The translations under genes were made by a program, and so were the position numbers. Below, piece by piece: positions 1 to 15,016 of a DNA stretch of 64,000 bases. A model generated the notes under the pieces. That model was not told where the DNA came from, searched no databases, and worked only from the letters and a program-made list of their open reading frames with translations. The stretch is from Sanderia malayensis. Taxonomy: Eukaryota; Cnidaria; Scyphozoa; Semaeostomeae; Pelagiidae. The stretch lies in contig RQOL01000595.1 of assembly GCA_013076295.1 (NCBI GenBank), positions 33,140 through 97,139 on the forward strand, in the 5' to 3' direction. Numbering within the stretch: the first letter of the stretch is position 1; each line of letters begins with the position of its first letter.

Positions 1-3000
1 GTTATACAGCTGAAACTAAATAAAATACACATGCATTAGCCTATTTGCAGTGATATTGACATTACTGCACACTAATTGCACATGAATCCACGTTATTACA
101 GCTAAAACTAAATAAAATACACATTGCATTTGCTTGTTGTCAGTGATGTTATCATTACTGCACAAATGAACATGAATCCATGTTGTTATAGCTGAAACAA
201 AAAAGTACACATGCATTTGCTTGTTTCATGATATTAACTTTACTTCACACTAATTGCACATGAATCCACGTTACAGCTGAAACTAACTAAGAAAGACATG
301 CATCTGCTTGTTTTCAATGATATTAACATACTTCACACTAATTGGATATGAATCAACGTTACAGCTGAAAACGAACTAAAATTAAACATGCATTTTTTGT
401 TTGCAGTTAATTACATTACTGCATACTAATTGCGCATGAATCTACGTTATTACAGTTCCAATTAGTAAAATACACATGCATCTGCTGTTTTCAGTGATAT
501 TAACATTACTGCACACTAATTGACATGAATGTACGTTTTTACAGTTGCAACTAAGTAAAATACATATGCATTTACTTTTTCCGTGATATTAACATTACTG
601 CACACTTATTGTACACGAATCCACGTTATTACAGCTTAAACTAAACAAAATACACATGCATTTGCTTGTTTGCAGTGATATGAACATTAGTGCACACTAA
701 TTACACATGAATCGTTGTTACAGCTGAAACAAACTAATATACACATGCATTTGTTTGTTTGCAGTGATATTAACACTACTGCACACTAATTGCACACGAA
801 TCCACGTAATTACAGCTCAAACTAAGTAAAATACACATTCATTTGCTTGTTTTCAGTGATATTAACTTTACTGCAAACTAATTGGACATGAATCAACTTT
901 ATTACAGCTAAACTAACTAAATTGAACATGCATTTGTTTGTTTTCAGTGATATTAACATTACTGCAAACTAATTTCACACGAACCCACGTTTTTGGAGCA
1001 CAAACTAAGTAAAATACACATGCATTTGCTTGTTTTCAATGATATTAACATTACTTCACACTAATTGGATATGAATCAACGTTATTACAGCTGAAAACTA
1101 ACTAAATTAAACATGCATTTGTTTGTTTGCAGTGATATTAACATTACTGCACACTAATTGCACATGAATCCACGTTGTTACAGCTCAAACTATGTAAATA
1201 CACATGCATTCGCATGTTTTCAGTGATGCTAAATTACTGCACACTAATTGCACATGAATCCACGTTATTACAGCTCAAACTAAACAAAATACACATGCAT
1301 TTGCTTGTTTGCAGTGATATTAACATTACTGCACACAAATTGCACATGAATCCACGTTGTTACAGCTCAAACTAAATAAAATACACAGGCATTTGCTTGT
1401 TTGCAGTAATATTAACATTACTGCACGCTAATTACACATCAATCGTTGTTACAGCTGAAACTAACTAATTTACACATGCATTTGTTTGTTTGCAGTGATA
1501 TTAACATCACTGCACACTAATTGCACACGAACCCACGTTTTAGTGCACAAACTAAGAAAATACACATGCATTTGCTTGTTTTCAATGATATTAACATTAC
1601 TCCACACTAATTGCACATGAATCTACGTTATTACAGTTCCAATTAAGTAAAATACAAATGCATTTGCTTGTTTTCAACGATATAACATTACTGCACACTA
1701 ATTGTACATGAATGTACCTTTTACAGTTGCAACTAAGTAAAATACATATGCTATTACTTGTGTTCTGTGATATTAACATTACTGCACACTTATTGTACAC
1801 CAATACACGTTATTACAGCTTGAACTAAACAAAATACACATGCATTTGCTTGTTTGCATTGAATAAACATTACTGCACACTAATTGCACATGAATCCACG
1901 TTGTTAAAGCTGAAACTAACTAAATTACACATATATTTGTTTTTGCAGTGATTTTAACATTACTGCACACTAATTGCTCATGAATCCACGTTATATAATT
2001 CCAATTAAGTAAACATACAAATGCATTTGCTTGTTTGCAATGATATTAACATTACTGCACACTAAATGGACATGAATGTACCTTTCTACAGTTGCAACTA
2101 AGTAAAATACATATGCATTTGCTTGTTTGCAGTGATATTAACATTAGTGCACACTAATTACACACGAATCCAAGTTATTACAGCTCAAACTAAGTAAAAT
2201 ACACATTCATTTGCTTGTTTCAGTGATATTAACATTACTGCAAACTAATTGAACATGAATCAACTTTATTACAGCTAAAACTAACTAAATTAAACATGCA
2301 TTTGTTTGTTTTCAGTGATATTAATATTACTGCTGACTAATTGCACACGAACCACGTTTTTAGAGCACAAACTAAGTAAAATACACATGCATTTGCTTGT
2401 TTTCAATGATATTAACAATACTCCACACTAATTGGATATGAATCAACGTTATTACAGCTGAAACTAACTAAATTAAACATGCATTCGTTTGTTTGGAGTG
2501 ATATTAACATTACTGCACACTAATTGCGCATGAATCTACGTTATTACAGTTCCAATTAAGTAAAATACAAATGCATTTGCTTGTTTTCAATTATATTAAC
2601 ATTACTGCACACTAATTGGACATCAATGTACTTTTTACAGTTGCAACTAAGTAAAGTACATATGCATTTACTTGTTTACTGTGATATTAACATTACTGTA
2701 CACTTATTGTACACGAATCCACATTATTACAGCTTAAACTAAACAAAATACACATGCATTTGCTTGTTTGCAGTGATATTACCATGAATGTACGTTTTTA
2801 CAGTTGCAACTAAGTAAAATACATACGCATTTACTTGTTTTCTGTGATATTAACATCACTGCACACTTATTGTACACGAATCCACGTTACACAGCTTAAA
2901 CTAACAAAATACACATGCATTTGCTTGTTTGCAGTGATATTAACATTACTGCACACTAATTGCACATGAATCCACGTTATTACAGCTAACTAAGTAAGAA

Positions 3001-6000
3001 AGACAGGCACTTGCGTGTTTCAGTGATATTAACACTACTGCACACTTATTGCACATGAGTCCACTTTATTACAGTGAAAGTAAGTAGAATATACATGCAT
3101 TTGCTTGTTTTCAATGATATTAACATTACTCCACACAATTGCACATGAATCTACGTTATTACAGTTCCAATTAAGTAAAATACACATGCATTTGCTTGTT
3201 TGCAGTGATATTAACATTACTGCACACTAATTGCACATGAATCCACGTTGTTACAGCTCAAACTAAGTAAAATACACATGCATTTGCTGTTTGCAGTGAT
3301 ATTAACATTACTGCACACAAATTGCACATGAATCCACGTTGTTACAGCTCAAACTAAATAAAATACACAGGCATTTGCTTGTTTGCAGTGATATTAACAT
3401 ACTGCACGCAATTGCACATGAATCGTTGTTACAGCTGAAACTAATAATACACATGCATTTGTTGTTTGCAGTATATTAACATTACTGCACACTAATTGAC
3501 ACGAACCACTGTTTTTAAGTGCACAAACTATAGTAAATTAACACATGCATTTGCTTGTTTTCAATGATATTAACATTAGTGCCACACTAATTACACATGA
3601 ATCGTGTTACAGCTGAAACAACTAATATACACATGCATTTGTTTGTTTGCAGTTATATTAACATTACTGCACACTAATTGCACACGAATCCACGTAATTA
3701 CAGCTCAAACTAAGTAAAATACACATTCATTTGCTTGTTTTCAGTGATATTAACATTACTGCAAACTAATTGGACATGAATCAACTTTATTACAGCTAAA
3801 AACGAACTAAATTAAACATGCATTTGTTTGTTTCAGTGATTTACATTACATTATGCAAACTAATGCACACGAACCACGTTTTTAGAGCACAAACTAAGTA
3901 AAATACAACAAGCATTTGCTTGTTTTCAATGATATTAACATTACTTCACACTAATTGGATATGAATCAATGTTATTACAGCTGAAACTAACTAAATTAAA
4001 CATGCATTTGTTTGTTGCAGTGATATTAACATTACTGCACACTAATTGCACATTAATCCACTGGTTACAGCTCAAACTATGTAAAATACACATGCATTTG
4101 CATGTTTTCAGTGATGCTAAAATTACTGCACACTAATTGCACATGAATCCACGTTATTACAGCTCAAACTAAACAAAATACACCATGCACTTGCTTGTTG
4201 CAGTGATATTAACATTACTGCACACAATTGCACATGAGTCCACGTTGTTACAGCTCAAAGTAAATAGAAACACAGGCATTTGCTTGTTTGCAGTAATATT
4301 AACATTACTGCACGCTAATTACACATCAATTCGTTGTTACAGCTGAAACTAACTAATTTACACATGCATTGTTTGTTTGCAGTGATATAACATCACTGCA
4401 CACTAATTGCACACGAACCCACGTTTTAGTGCACAAACTAAGTAAAAATACACATGCATTTCTTGTTTCAATGATATTAACATTACTCCACACTAATTGC
4501 ACATGAATCTATGTTATTACAGTTCCAATTAAGTAAAATACAAATGCATTTGCTTGTTTTCAACGATATTAACATTACTGCACACTAATTGGAAATGAAT
4601 GTACGTTTTTACAGTTGCAACTAAGTAAGATACACATGCATGTGCATGTTGCATTGAATTTAACGTTACTGCACACTAATTGGACATGAATGTACCTTTT
4701 ACAGTTGCAACTAAGTAAAATACATATGCATTTACTTGTGTTCTGTGATATTAACATTACTGCACACTTATTGTACACCAATACACGTTATTACAGCTTG
4801 AACTAAACAAAAACACATGCATTTGCTTGTTTGCATTGAAATAAACATTACTGCACACTAATTGCACATGAATCCACGTTGTTAAAGCTGAAACTAACTA
4901 ATTACACATACATTTATTTGTTTGCAGTGATTTAACATTACTGCACACTAATTTCTCATGAATCCACGTTATTATAATTCCAATTAAGTAAAATACAAAT
5001 GCATTTGCTTGTTTCAATGATATTACATTAATGCACACTAATGGACATGAATGTACCTTTTTACAGTGCAACTAAGTAAATAATATGCATTACTTGTGTT
5101 CTGTGATATTAACATTACTGCACACTTATTGTACACGAATCCACGTTATTACAGCTTAAACTAAACAAAATACACATACATTTGCTTGTTTGCATTGAAA
5201 TAAACATTACTGCACACTAATTGCACATGAACCCACGTTTTTAGTGCACAAACTAAGTAAAATACACATGCATTTGCTTGTTTTCAATGATATTAACATT
5301 ACTGCACACTAATTGCACATGAATCCACGTTATTACAACTGAAACTAAATAAAATACACATGCATTTGCTTGTTTCCAGTGATATTAACATTAGTGCACA
5401 CTAATTACACATGAATGTTGTTACAGCTGAAACTAACTAATATACACATGCATTTGTTTGTTTGCAGTGATATTAACATTACTGCACACTAATTGCACAC
5501 GAATCCACGTTATTACAGCTCAAACTAAGTAAAATACACATTCATTTGCTTGTTTTCAGTGATATTAACATTACTGCAAACTAATTGGACATGAATCAAC
5601 TTATTACAGCTAAAACTAACTAAATTAACATGCATTTGTTTGTTTTCAGTGATATTAACATTACTGCAAAGTAATTGCACACAACCCACGTTTTTAGAGC
5701 ACAAACTAAGTAAAATACACATGCATTTGCTTGTTTTCAAAGATATTAACATTACTCACAATAATTGATATGAATCAACGTTATTACAGCTGAAACTAAC
5801 TACATTAAACATGCATTTGTTTGTTTGCAGTGATATTAATATTACTGCACACTAATTGCACATGAATCCACGTAGTTACAGCTCAAACTATGTAAAATAC
5901 ACATGCATTTGCATGTTTTCAGTGATGCTAAAATTACTGCACACTAATTGCACATGAATCCACGTTATTACAGGTCAAACTAAACAAAATACACATGCAT

Positions 6001-6500
6001 TGCTTGTTTGCAGTGATATTAACATTACTGCACACAAATTGCACATGAATCCACGTTGTTACAGCTCAAACTAAATAAAATACACAGGCATTTGCTTGTT
6101 TGCAGTAATATTAACATTACTGCACGCTAATTACACATCAATTGTTGTTACAGCTGAAACTAACTAATTTACACATGCATTTGTTTGTTGGCCGTGATAT
6201 TAACATTACTGCACACTAATTGCACACGAACCCACGTTTTTAGTGCACAAACTAAGTAAAATACACATGCATTGCTTGTCTCAATGATATTAACATTACT
6301 GCACACTAATTGCACAGGAATCCACGTTATTACCAGTGAAACTAAATAAAATACACATGCATTTGCTTATTTGCAGTGATATTAACATTGCTGCACACTA
6401 ATTGCACGTGAATCCACGTTGATACAGCTGAAAATAACTAAATTAAACATGCATTTGTTTGTTTTCAGTGATATTAACATTACTGCACACTAATTGGACA
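1..6500 (+). repeat. Satellite block A, superunit copy 1
   Basis: These monomers are dominated by the types TTCCAATTAAG, CTCAAACTAA, CTTAAACTAAACAAAAT and GTGCACAAACTAAG, which are rare in the neighbouring block B. The order matches 26,431-31,487 and 50,670-58,530. Starting landmarks are CATTAGCC at 34 (also 26,466 and 50,701) and the 71 bp deleted monomer at 2,775. Local short-deletion patches occur around 3,390-3,620 and 4,990-5,090. No genes were seen. Confidence 0.88.
2775..2845 (+). repeat. Deleted satellite monomer, 71 bp (copy 1)
   Basis: GATATTACCATGAATG replaces the usual GATATTAACATTACTGC start, so about 21 bp from the first half of the monomer is missing. The next GATATT begins at 2,846. 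The same lesion recurs near 29,694 and 54,115 at matching places in the superunit, so it predates the superunit duplications. Confidence 0.88.
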
Positions 6501-8319
6501 TTAATCAACGTTATTACAGCTGAAACTAACTAAATTAAACAAGCATTTGTTTGTTTGCAGTGATATTAACATTACTGCACACTTATGCACATGAATCCAC
6601 GATAATACAGCTAATACTAAATAAAATACACATGCATTTGCTGTTTTTCCAGTGATATTATCATTAGTGCACACTATTGCACATGAATCCACGTTGTTAC
6701 AGCTCAAACTAAGTAAAATACACATGGATTTGCTTGTTTTCAGTGATTTTAACATTACTGCACACTAATTGCACATGAATCTACGTTTTTGCACATGGAA
6801 CTAGTTAAAATACATATGCATTTACTTGTTTACAGTAATCTTAACACTGCTGAACAATAATCGCACATCAATCCAAGTTATTACAGCTGAAACTAAGTAA
6901 AATACACTAGCATTTGTTTGTTTTCAGTGACATTAACATTACTGCACACTTATTGTACATGAATCCATGTTGTTACAGCTGAAACTAATTAAAATACACA
7001 CGGATTTGTTTGTTTGCAGAGATATTAACACTACTGCACGCAAATTGCACATGAATCCACGTTATTACAGATGCAATTAAATAAAATACACATGCATGTG
7101 CTTGTTTTAATTAATATTAACAATGTTAAACCCTGATTGCACATGAATCCACGTTGTTACAGCTAAAACGAAGTAAAATACACATGCATTTGTTTGTTTT
7201 CGGTGACATTAACATTACTGCACACTAATTGCACATGAATCCACGTTATTCCAGCTGAAACTAAGTAAAGCGCACATGCATTTGCTTCTTTTCAGTGATT
7301 TTAACATTACTGCACACTATTTACACATGAATCTACTTTAACACAGTTGGAACTAAGTAAAAGACACATCATTTGCTTGTTTTCAGTGATAATAACATTA
7401 CTGCACACTAATTGCACATGATTCCACGTTATTACAGCTGAAGCTAAGTAAAATGCACATGTATTTGCTTGTTTCAGTGATATTAACATTATTGCACACT
7501 ATTTGCACATGATTCCACGTTATTAGAGCTGAAACTAACTAAATTACACATCCATTTGTTTGTTTGCAGTGATATTAACATCACTGCACACTAATTGCAC
7601 ATGAATCCACGTTATTACAGCTGAAACTAACTAAGAACGACATGCATTTGCTTGTTTTCCGTGAGATTAACCTTACTGCACACTAATTGCACCTGAATCT
7701 ACGTTTTTACAGTTGGAGCTAAGTAAAATACATATGCATTTACTTGTTTTCAGTTATCTTAACATTATTGCACACTAATTGCACATCAATCCACGTTATT
7801 GCAGCTGAAACTAAGTAAATTACACATGCATTTGTTTGTTTCAGTGACATTGACATTACTGCACACTTATTGTACATGAATCCATGTTGTTACTGCTGAA
7901 ACTAACTAAAATTTACATGCATTTGCTTTTTTTAATTAATATTAACAATGCTAAACACTTATTGCGCATGAATCCACGTTGTTACAGCTGAAACGAAGTA
8001 AAATACACATGCATTTGCTTTTTTGCAGTGATATTGACATTACTGCACACTAATTGGACATGAATCAACGTTATTACAGCTGAAACTAAGTAAAATACAC
8101 ATGCATTTGCTTCTTTTAGTGATATTAACATTACTCGAAACAAATTGCACATGAATCAACGTTACTACAGCTGAAACTAAGTAAAATACACATGCATTTG
8201 CGTGTTTTCAGTGATATTTGCACTACTGCATAGTAATTGGATAAGAATCCACGTTATTACAGATAAAACTAAATAAAATACACATGCATTTGCTTGTTTT
8301 CAGTGTTATTAACATTACT
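6501..8319 (+). repeat. Satellite block B, proximal part, copy 1
   Basis: The monomer population changes here: AATCGCACATCAATCC, TACACACGGATTTG and TTAATTAATATTAACAATG types appear, and the block A types disappear. The stretch 6,830-7,040 matches 36,560-36,770 and about 59,400-59,600. The stretch from about 7,700 onward matches from about 38,950 onward at a nearly constant offset of 31.25 kb. Nothing other than satellite was seen. Confidence 0.8.
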
Positions 8320-10640
8320 GAAAAACTAGTTCCACATGAATCTACGTTATTTCAGTTGCAACTAAGTAAAATACATCTGCATGTATATGTTTTCAGTGAT
8401 ATTAACATTACTGCCCACTAATTGCAGATGAATCCACGTTGTTACAGCTGAAACGAAATAATATTCACATGCGTTTGCTTTTTTGCAGTGATATTAACAT
8501 TACTGTACACTTATTGCACATGAATCGACGTTAATACAGCTGAAACTAAATAATATTCACATGCATTTGCTTTTTTGCAGTGATTTTAACATTACTGCAC
8601 AATAATTGCCCATGAATCCACGTTTTTACAGCTGAAACTTAATAAAATACACATGCATTTCCTTATTTGCAGTGATATTAACATTACTGCACACTGATTG
8701 CACATGAATCCACGTTGTTACAGCTGAAACTAACTAAACTACACATGCATTTGTTTGTATGCAGTGATATTAACATTACTACACACTAATTGCACATGAA
8801 TCTACGTTATTACAGATGCAACTAAATAAAATACACATGCATCTGCTTGTTTTCTGTGATATTAACATTACTGGACACTAGTTGAACATGAATCTACGTT
8901 ATTACAGTTGGAACTAAGTAAAGTACATCTGCATGTATATGTTTTCAGTGATATTAACATTACTGCCCACTAATTGCACATGAATCCACGTTGTTAGAGC
9001 TGAAACGAAATAATATTCACATGCGTTTGCTTTTGCAGTGATATTAACATTACTGTACACTTTTTGCACATGAATCCACGTTAATACATCTGAAACTAAG
9101 TAATATTCACATGCATTGCTTTTGTGCAGTGATTTAACATTACTGCACAATAGTTGCCCATGAATCCACGTTTTTACAGCTGAAACTTAATAAAATACAC
9201 ATGCATTTCCTTATTTGCAGTGATATTAACATTACTGAACACTGATTGCACATGAATCCACGTTGTTACAGCTGAACTAACTAAATTACAAATGCATTTG
9301 ATTGTATGCAGTGATATTAACATTACTGCACACTAATTGCACATGAATCTACGTTATTACAGATGCAACTAAATAAAATACACATGCATCTCCTTGTCTT
9401 CTGTGATATTAACATTACTGGACACTAGTTGAACATGAATCTACGTTATTACAGTTGGAACTATGTAAAATACATCTGCATGTATATGTTTTCAGTGATA
9501 TTAACATTACTGCCCACTAATTGCAGATGAATCCACGTTGTTACAGCTGAAACGAAATAATATTCACATGCATTTGCTTTTTTGCAGTGATATTAACATT
9601 ACTGTACACTTATTGCACATGAATCCACGTTAATACAGCTGAAACTAACTAAATTACACATGCATTTGTTTGTATGCAGTGATATTAACATTATTGCACA
9701 CTAATTGCACATGAATCTACGTATTACAGATGCAACTAAATAAATACACATGCATCTGCTTGTTTTCTGTGATATTAACATTACTGGACACTAGTTGAAC
9801 ATGAATCTACGTTCTACAGTTGGAACTAAGTAAAATACATCTGCATGTATATGTTTTCAGTGATATTAACATTACTGCCCATTAATTGCAGATGAATCCA
9901 CGTTGTTACAGCTGAAACGAATAATATTCACATGCATTTGCTTTTTTGCAGTGATATTAACATTACTGTACACTTATTGCACATGAATCACGTTAATACA
10001 GCTGAAACGAACTAAATTACACATGCATTTGTTTGTATGCAGTGATATTAACATTACTGCACACTAATTGCACATGAATCTACGTTATTACAGATGCAAC
10101 TAAATAAATACACATGCATCTGCTTGTTTTCTATGATATTAACATTACTGGACACTAGTTGAACATGAATCTACGTTATTACAGTTGGAACTAAGTAAAA
10201 TACATCTGCATGTATATGTTTTCAGTGATAATACATTACTGCCCACTAATTGCAGATGAATCCACGTTGTTACAGCTGAAACGAAATAATATTCACATGC
10301 ATTTGCTTTTTTGCAGTGATATTAACATTACTGGACACTAGTTGAACATGAATCTACGTTATTACAGTTGGAACTAAGTAAAATACATCTGCATGTATAT
10401 GTTTTCAGTGATATTAACATTACTGCCCATTAATTGCAGATGAATCCACGTTGTTACAGCTGAAACAAATAATATTCATATGCATTTGCTTTTTGCAGTG
10501 ATATTAACATTACTGTACACTTATTGCACATGAATCCACGTTAATACAGCTGAAACTAACTAATTACACATGCATTTGTTTGTATGCAGTGATATTAACA
10601 TTACTGCACACTAATTGCACATGAATCTACGTAATTACAG
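8320..10640 (+). repeat. Tetrameric higher-order repeat, about 367 bp, copy 1
   Basis: Four monomer types alternate in order: GGACACTAGTTGAAC with TTGGAACTAAG; CCCACTAATTGCAGATG with GAAACGAAATAATATTC; GTACACTTATTGCAC with TTAATACAGC; and a form with TGTATGCAG upstream and GATGCAACTAAATA. The first type (GGACACTAG) starts at 8,873, 9,420, 9,786, 10,150 and 10,333. The steps are 547, 366, 364 and 183 bp, that is 6, 4, 4 and 2 monomers. The same 6-4-4-2 step pattern is found at 39.6-41.9 kb. Confidence 0.88.
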
Positions 10641-13260
10641 TTGGAACTAAGTAAAATACACATGCATTTGCTGTTTTTAGTGATATTGACTTTACTGCAC
10701 ACTAAGTGCACACGATTGCACGTTATTAGAGCTGAAACTAACTAAATACACATGCATTTGTTTGTTTGCAGTGATATTAACATTACTGCACACTAATTGC
10801 ACATGAATCCACGTTATTACGGCTGAAACTAAGTAAACTACACATGCATTTGCGTGTTTTCAGTGATATTAACACTACTGCACACTAATGGCACATGAGT
10901 CCACTTTATTACAGTTCAAAGTAAGTAAAATACACATGCATTTGTTTGTTTGCAGTGATATTAACATTACTGCACACTTATTGCACATGAATCCACGATA
11001 ATACAGCTAATACTAAATAAAATACACATGCATTTGCTTGTTTTCAGTGATATTATCATTAGTGCACACTAATTGCACATGAATTCACGTTGTTACAGCT
11101 CAAACTAAGTAAAATACACATGGATTTGCTTGTTTTCAGTGATTTTAACATTACTGCACACTAATTGCACATGAATCTACGTTTTTACAGTTGGAGCTAA
11201 GTAAAATACATATGCATTTACTTGTTTTCAGTTATCTTAACATTATTGCACACTAATCGCACATCAATCCAAGTTATTACAGCTGAAACTAAGTAAATAC
11301 ACATGCATTTGTTTGTTTTCAGTGACATTAAATTACTGCACACTTATTGTACATGAATCCATGTTGTTACAGCTGAAACTAATTAAAAAACACATGGATT
11401 TGTTTGTTTGCAGTGGATATGAACATTACTACACATTAATTGCACATGAATCCACGTTATTACAGCTTAAACTAAGTATGAAAGACAGGCATTTGCTTGT
11501 TTTCCGTGAGATTAACATTACTGCACACTAATTGCACCTGAATCTACGTTTTTACAGTTGCAACTAAGTAAAATACATCTGCATGTATATGTTTTCAGTG
11601 ATATTAACATACTGCCACTAATTGCAGATGAATCCACGATGTTACAGCTGAAACGAAATATATTCACATGCGTTTGCTTTTTTGCAGTGATATTAACATT
11701 ACTGTACACTTATTGCACATGGATCACGTTAATACAGCTGAAACTAAATAATATTCACATGCATTTGCTTTTTTGCAGTGATTTTAACATTACTGCACAA
11801 TAATTGCCCATGAATCCACGTTTTTACAGCTGAAACTTAATAAAATACACATGCATTTCCTTATTTGCCAGTGATATTAACATTACTGCACACTGATTGC
11901 ACATGAATCCACGTTGTTACAGTTGGAACTAAGTAAAAGACACATCCTTTGCTTGTTTTCAGTGATAATAACATTACTGCACACTAATTGCACATGATTC
12001 CACGCTATTACAGCTGAAGCTAAGTAAAATACACATGTATTTGCTTGTTTTCAGTGATTAACATTATTGCACACTATTTGCACACGATTCCACGTTATTA
12101 GAGCTGAAACTAACTAAATTACACATCCATTTGTTTGTTTGCAGTGATATTAACATCACTGCACACTAATTGCACATGACTCCACGTTTTTACAGTTGGA
12201 GCTAAGTAAAATACATATGCATTTACTTGTTTTCAGTTATCTTAATATTATTGCACACTAATTGCACATCAATCCACGTTATTGCAGCTGAAAGTAAGTA
12301 AATTACACATGCATTTGTTTGTTTTCAGTGACATTGACATTACTGCACACTTATTGTACATGAATCCATGTTGTTACAGCTGAAACTAACTAAAATTTAC
12401 ATGCATTGCCTTTTTTAATTAATATTAACAATGCTAAACACTAATTGCGCATGAATCCACGTTGTTACAGCTGAAACGAAGTAAAAAACACATGGATTTG
12501 TTTGTTTGCAGTGACATTAACATTACTACACATTAATTGCACATGAATCCACGTTATTACAGCTTAAACTAAGTATGAAAGACAGGCATTTGCATGCTTT
12601 CAGTGATATTAACACTACTGCACGCTAATTGCACATGAATCCACGTTATTACAGATGCAACTAAATAAAATACACATGCATGTGCTTGTTTTAATTAACA
12701 TTAACAATGCTAAACCCTAATTGCACATGAATCCACTTGTTACAGCTGAAACTAAGTAAGCACACATGCATTTGCTTCTTTTCAGTGATTTTAACATTAC
12801 TGCACACTAATTGCACATGAATCTACGTTAATACAGTTGGAACTAAGTAAAATACACATGCATTTGCTTGTTTTCAGTGATAATAACATTACTGCACACT
12901 AATTGCAAATGATTCCACATTATTACAGCTGAAACTAATTAAAAAACACATGGATTTGTTTGTTTGTAGTGATATTAACATTACTACACATTAATTGCAC
13001 ATGAATCCACGTTATTACAGCTTAAACTAAGTATGAAAGACAGCATTTGCATGCTTTCAGTGATATTAACACTACTGCACGCTAATTGCACATGAATCCA
13101 CGTTATTACAGATGCAACTAAATAAAATACACATGCATGTGCTTGTTTTAATTGATATTAACAATGCTAAACCCTAATTGCACATGAATCCACGTTATTA
13201 GAGCTGAAACTAACTAAATTACACATGCATTTGTTTGTTTGCAGTGATATTAACATCACT
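10641..13260 (+). repeat. Satellite block B, distal part, copy 1
   Basis: This is mixed B-type monomers without a clear short period. The stretch 10,650-11,300 is colinear with 41,900-42,550. A subfamily with CTTAAACTAAGTATGAAAG appears from 11,471 and recurs at about 12,563 and 13,019. The GCGCATG monomer preceded by a TTTTTTAATTAATATT stretch near 12,410 matches those at 44,215 and 46,320. No gene was seen. Confidence 0.8.
10773..10864 (+). repeat. Reference satellite monomer (92 bp)
   Basis: This unit runs from one GATATTAAC to the next. It contains the direct repeat TGCACA-CTAAT-TGCACA, a single CpG in CCACGTTATT, an ACTAAGTAAA segment, the palindromic ATGCAT and a terminal pyrimidine-rich TTTTCAG. 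It is chosen as the reference because its length is unbroken. It is close to the commonest form, but carries ACGGCTG for the usual ACAGCTG and GCGTG for the usual GCTTG. Confidence 0.9.
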
Positions 13261-15016
13261 GCACACTAATTGCACATAAATCCACGTTATTACACCTGAA
13301 ACTAACTAAGAACGACATGCATTTGCTTGTTTTCCGTGAGATTAACATTACTGCACACTAATTGCACCTGAATCTACGTTTTTACAGTTGAAACTAAGTA
13401 AAATACATATGCATTTACTTGTTTTCAGTTATCTTAACACTGCTGAACAATAATCGCACATCAATCCAAGTTATTACAGCTGAAACTAAGTAAAATACAC
13501 ATGCATTTGTTTGTTTTCAGTGATATTAACATTACTGTACACTAATTGCACATGATTCCACGTTATTAGAGCTGAAACTAACAAAAATACATATGCATTT
13601 GTTTGTTTGCAGTGATATTGACACTACTGCACACTAATTGCACTTGAATCCACGTTATTACAGCCTAAACTAAGTAAGAAAGACAGGCATTTGCGTGTTT
13701 TGAGTGATGTTAAAACTACTGCACACTAATTGCACATGAATTCACGTTATTACAGATGCAACTAAAATAAATACACATGCATCTTCTTGTTTTTGGTGAT
13801 ATTAACATTACTGCACACTGATTGCACATGAATCCACGTTGTTACAGCTGAAACGAAGTAAAATACACATGCATTTGCTTGTTTTCAGTGATATTAAAAT
13901 TACTCCACACTAATTGGACATGAATCAACGTTATTACACCTGGAACTAAGTAAAATACACATCCATTTGCTTGTTTTTAGTGACATTAACATTACTGCAC
14001 ACTTATTGTACATGAATCCATGTTGTTACAGCTGAAACTAATTAAAAAACACATGGATTTGTTTGTTTGCAGTGATATTAACATTACTACACATTAATTG
14101 CACATGAATCCACGTTATTACAGCTTAAACTAAGTATGAAAGACAGGCATTTGCATGCTTTCAGTGATATTAACACTACTGCACGCTAATTGCACATGAA
14201 TCCACGTTATTACAGATGCAACTAAATAAAATACACGTGCATGTGCTTGTTTTAATTAATATTAACAATGCTAAACCCTAATTGCACATGAATCCACGTT
14301 GTTACAGCTGAAACTAAGTAAAGCACACATGCATTTGCTTCTTTTCAGTGATTTTAACATTACTGCACACTATTTACACATGAATCTACGTTAATACAGT
14401 TGGAACTAAGTAAAATACACATGCATTTGCTTGTTTTCAGTGATAATAACATTACTGCACACTAATTGCACATGATTCCACATTATCACAGCTGAAGCTA
14501 AGTAAAATACACATGCATTTGCTTGTTTTCAGTGATATTAACATTATTGCACACTAATTGCAAATGATTCCACGTTATTAGAGCTGAAACTAACTAAATT
14601 ACACATGCATTTGTTTGTTTGCAGTGATATTAACATCACTGCACACTAATTGCACATGAATCCATGTTGTTACAGCTGAAACAAATTAAAAAACACATGG
14701 ATTTGTTTGTTTGTAGTGATATTAACATTACTACACATTAATTGCACATGAATCCACGTTATTACAGCTTAAACTAAGTATGAAAGACAGGCATTTGCAT
14801 GCTTTCAGTGATATTAACACTACTGCACGCTAATTGCACATGAATCCACGTTATTACAGATGCAACTAAATAAAATACACATGCATGTGCTTGTTTTAAT
14901 TGATATTAACAATGCTAAACCCTAATTGCACATGAATCCACGTTATTAGAGCTGAAACTAACTAAATTACACATGCATTTGTTTGTTTGCAGTGATATTA
15001 ACATCACTGCACACTA
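13261..15016 (+). repeat. Satellite segment related to the 19-mer unit, with 7-mer spacing
   Basis: The stretch 13,268-13,975 matches the first part of the 1.74 kb unit at 15,017. It then diverges into monomers containing CTTAAACTAAGTATGAAAG, which recur at about 14,122 and 14,766, a 644 bp (seven-monomer) step. The same two monomers with the same step occur at about 22,368 and 23,007, so this segment is duplicated at 21.5-23.2 kb. Confidence 0.78.
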
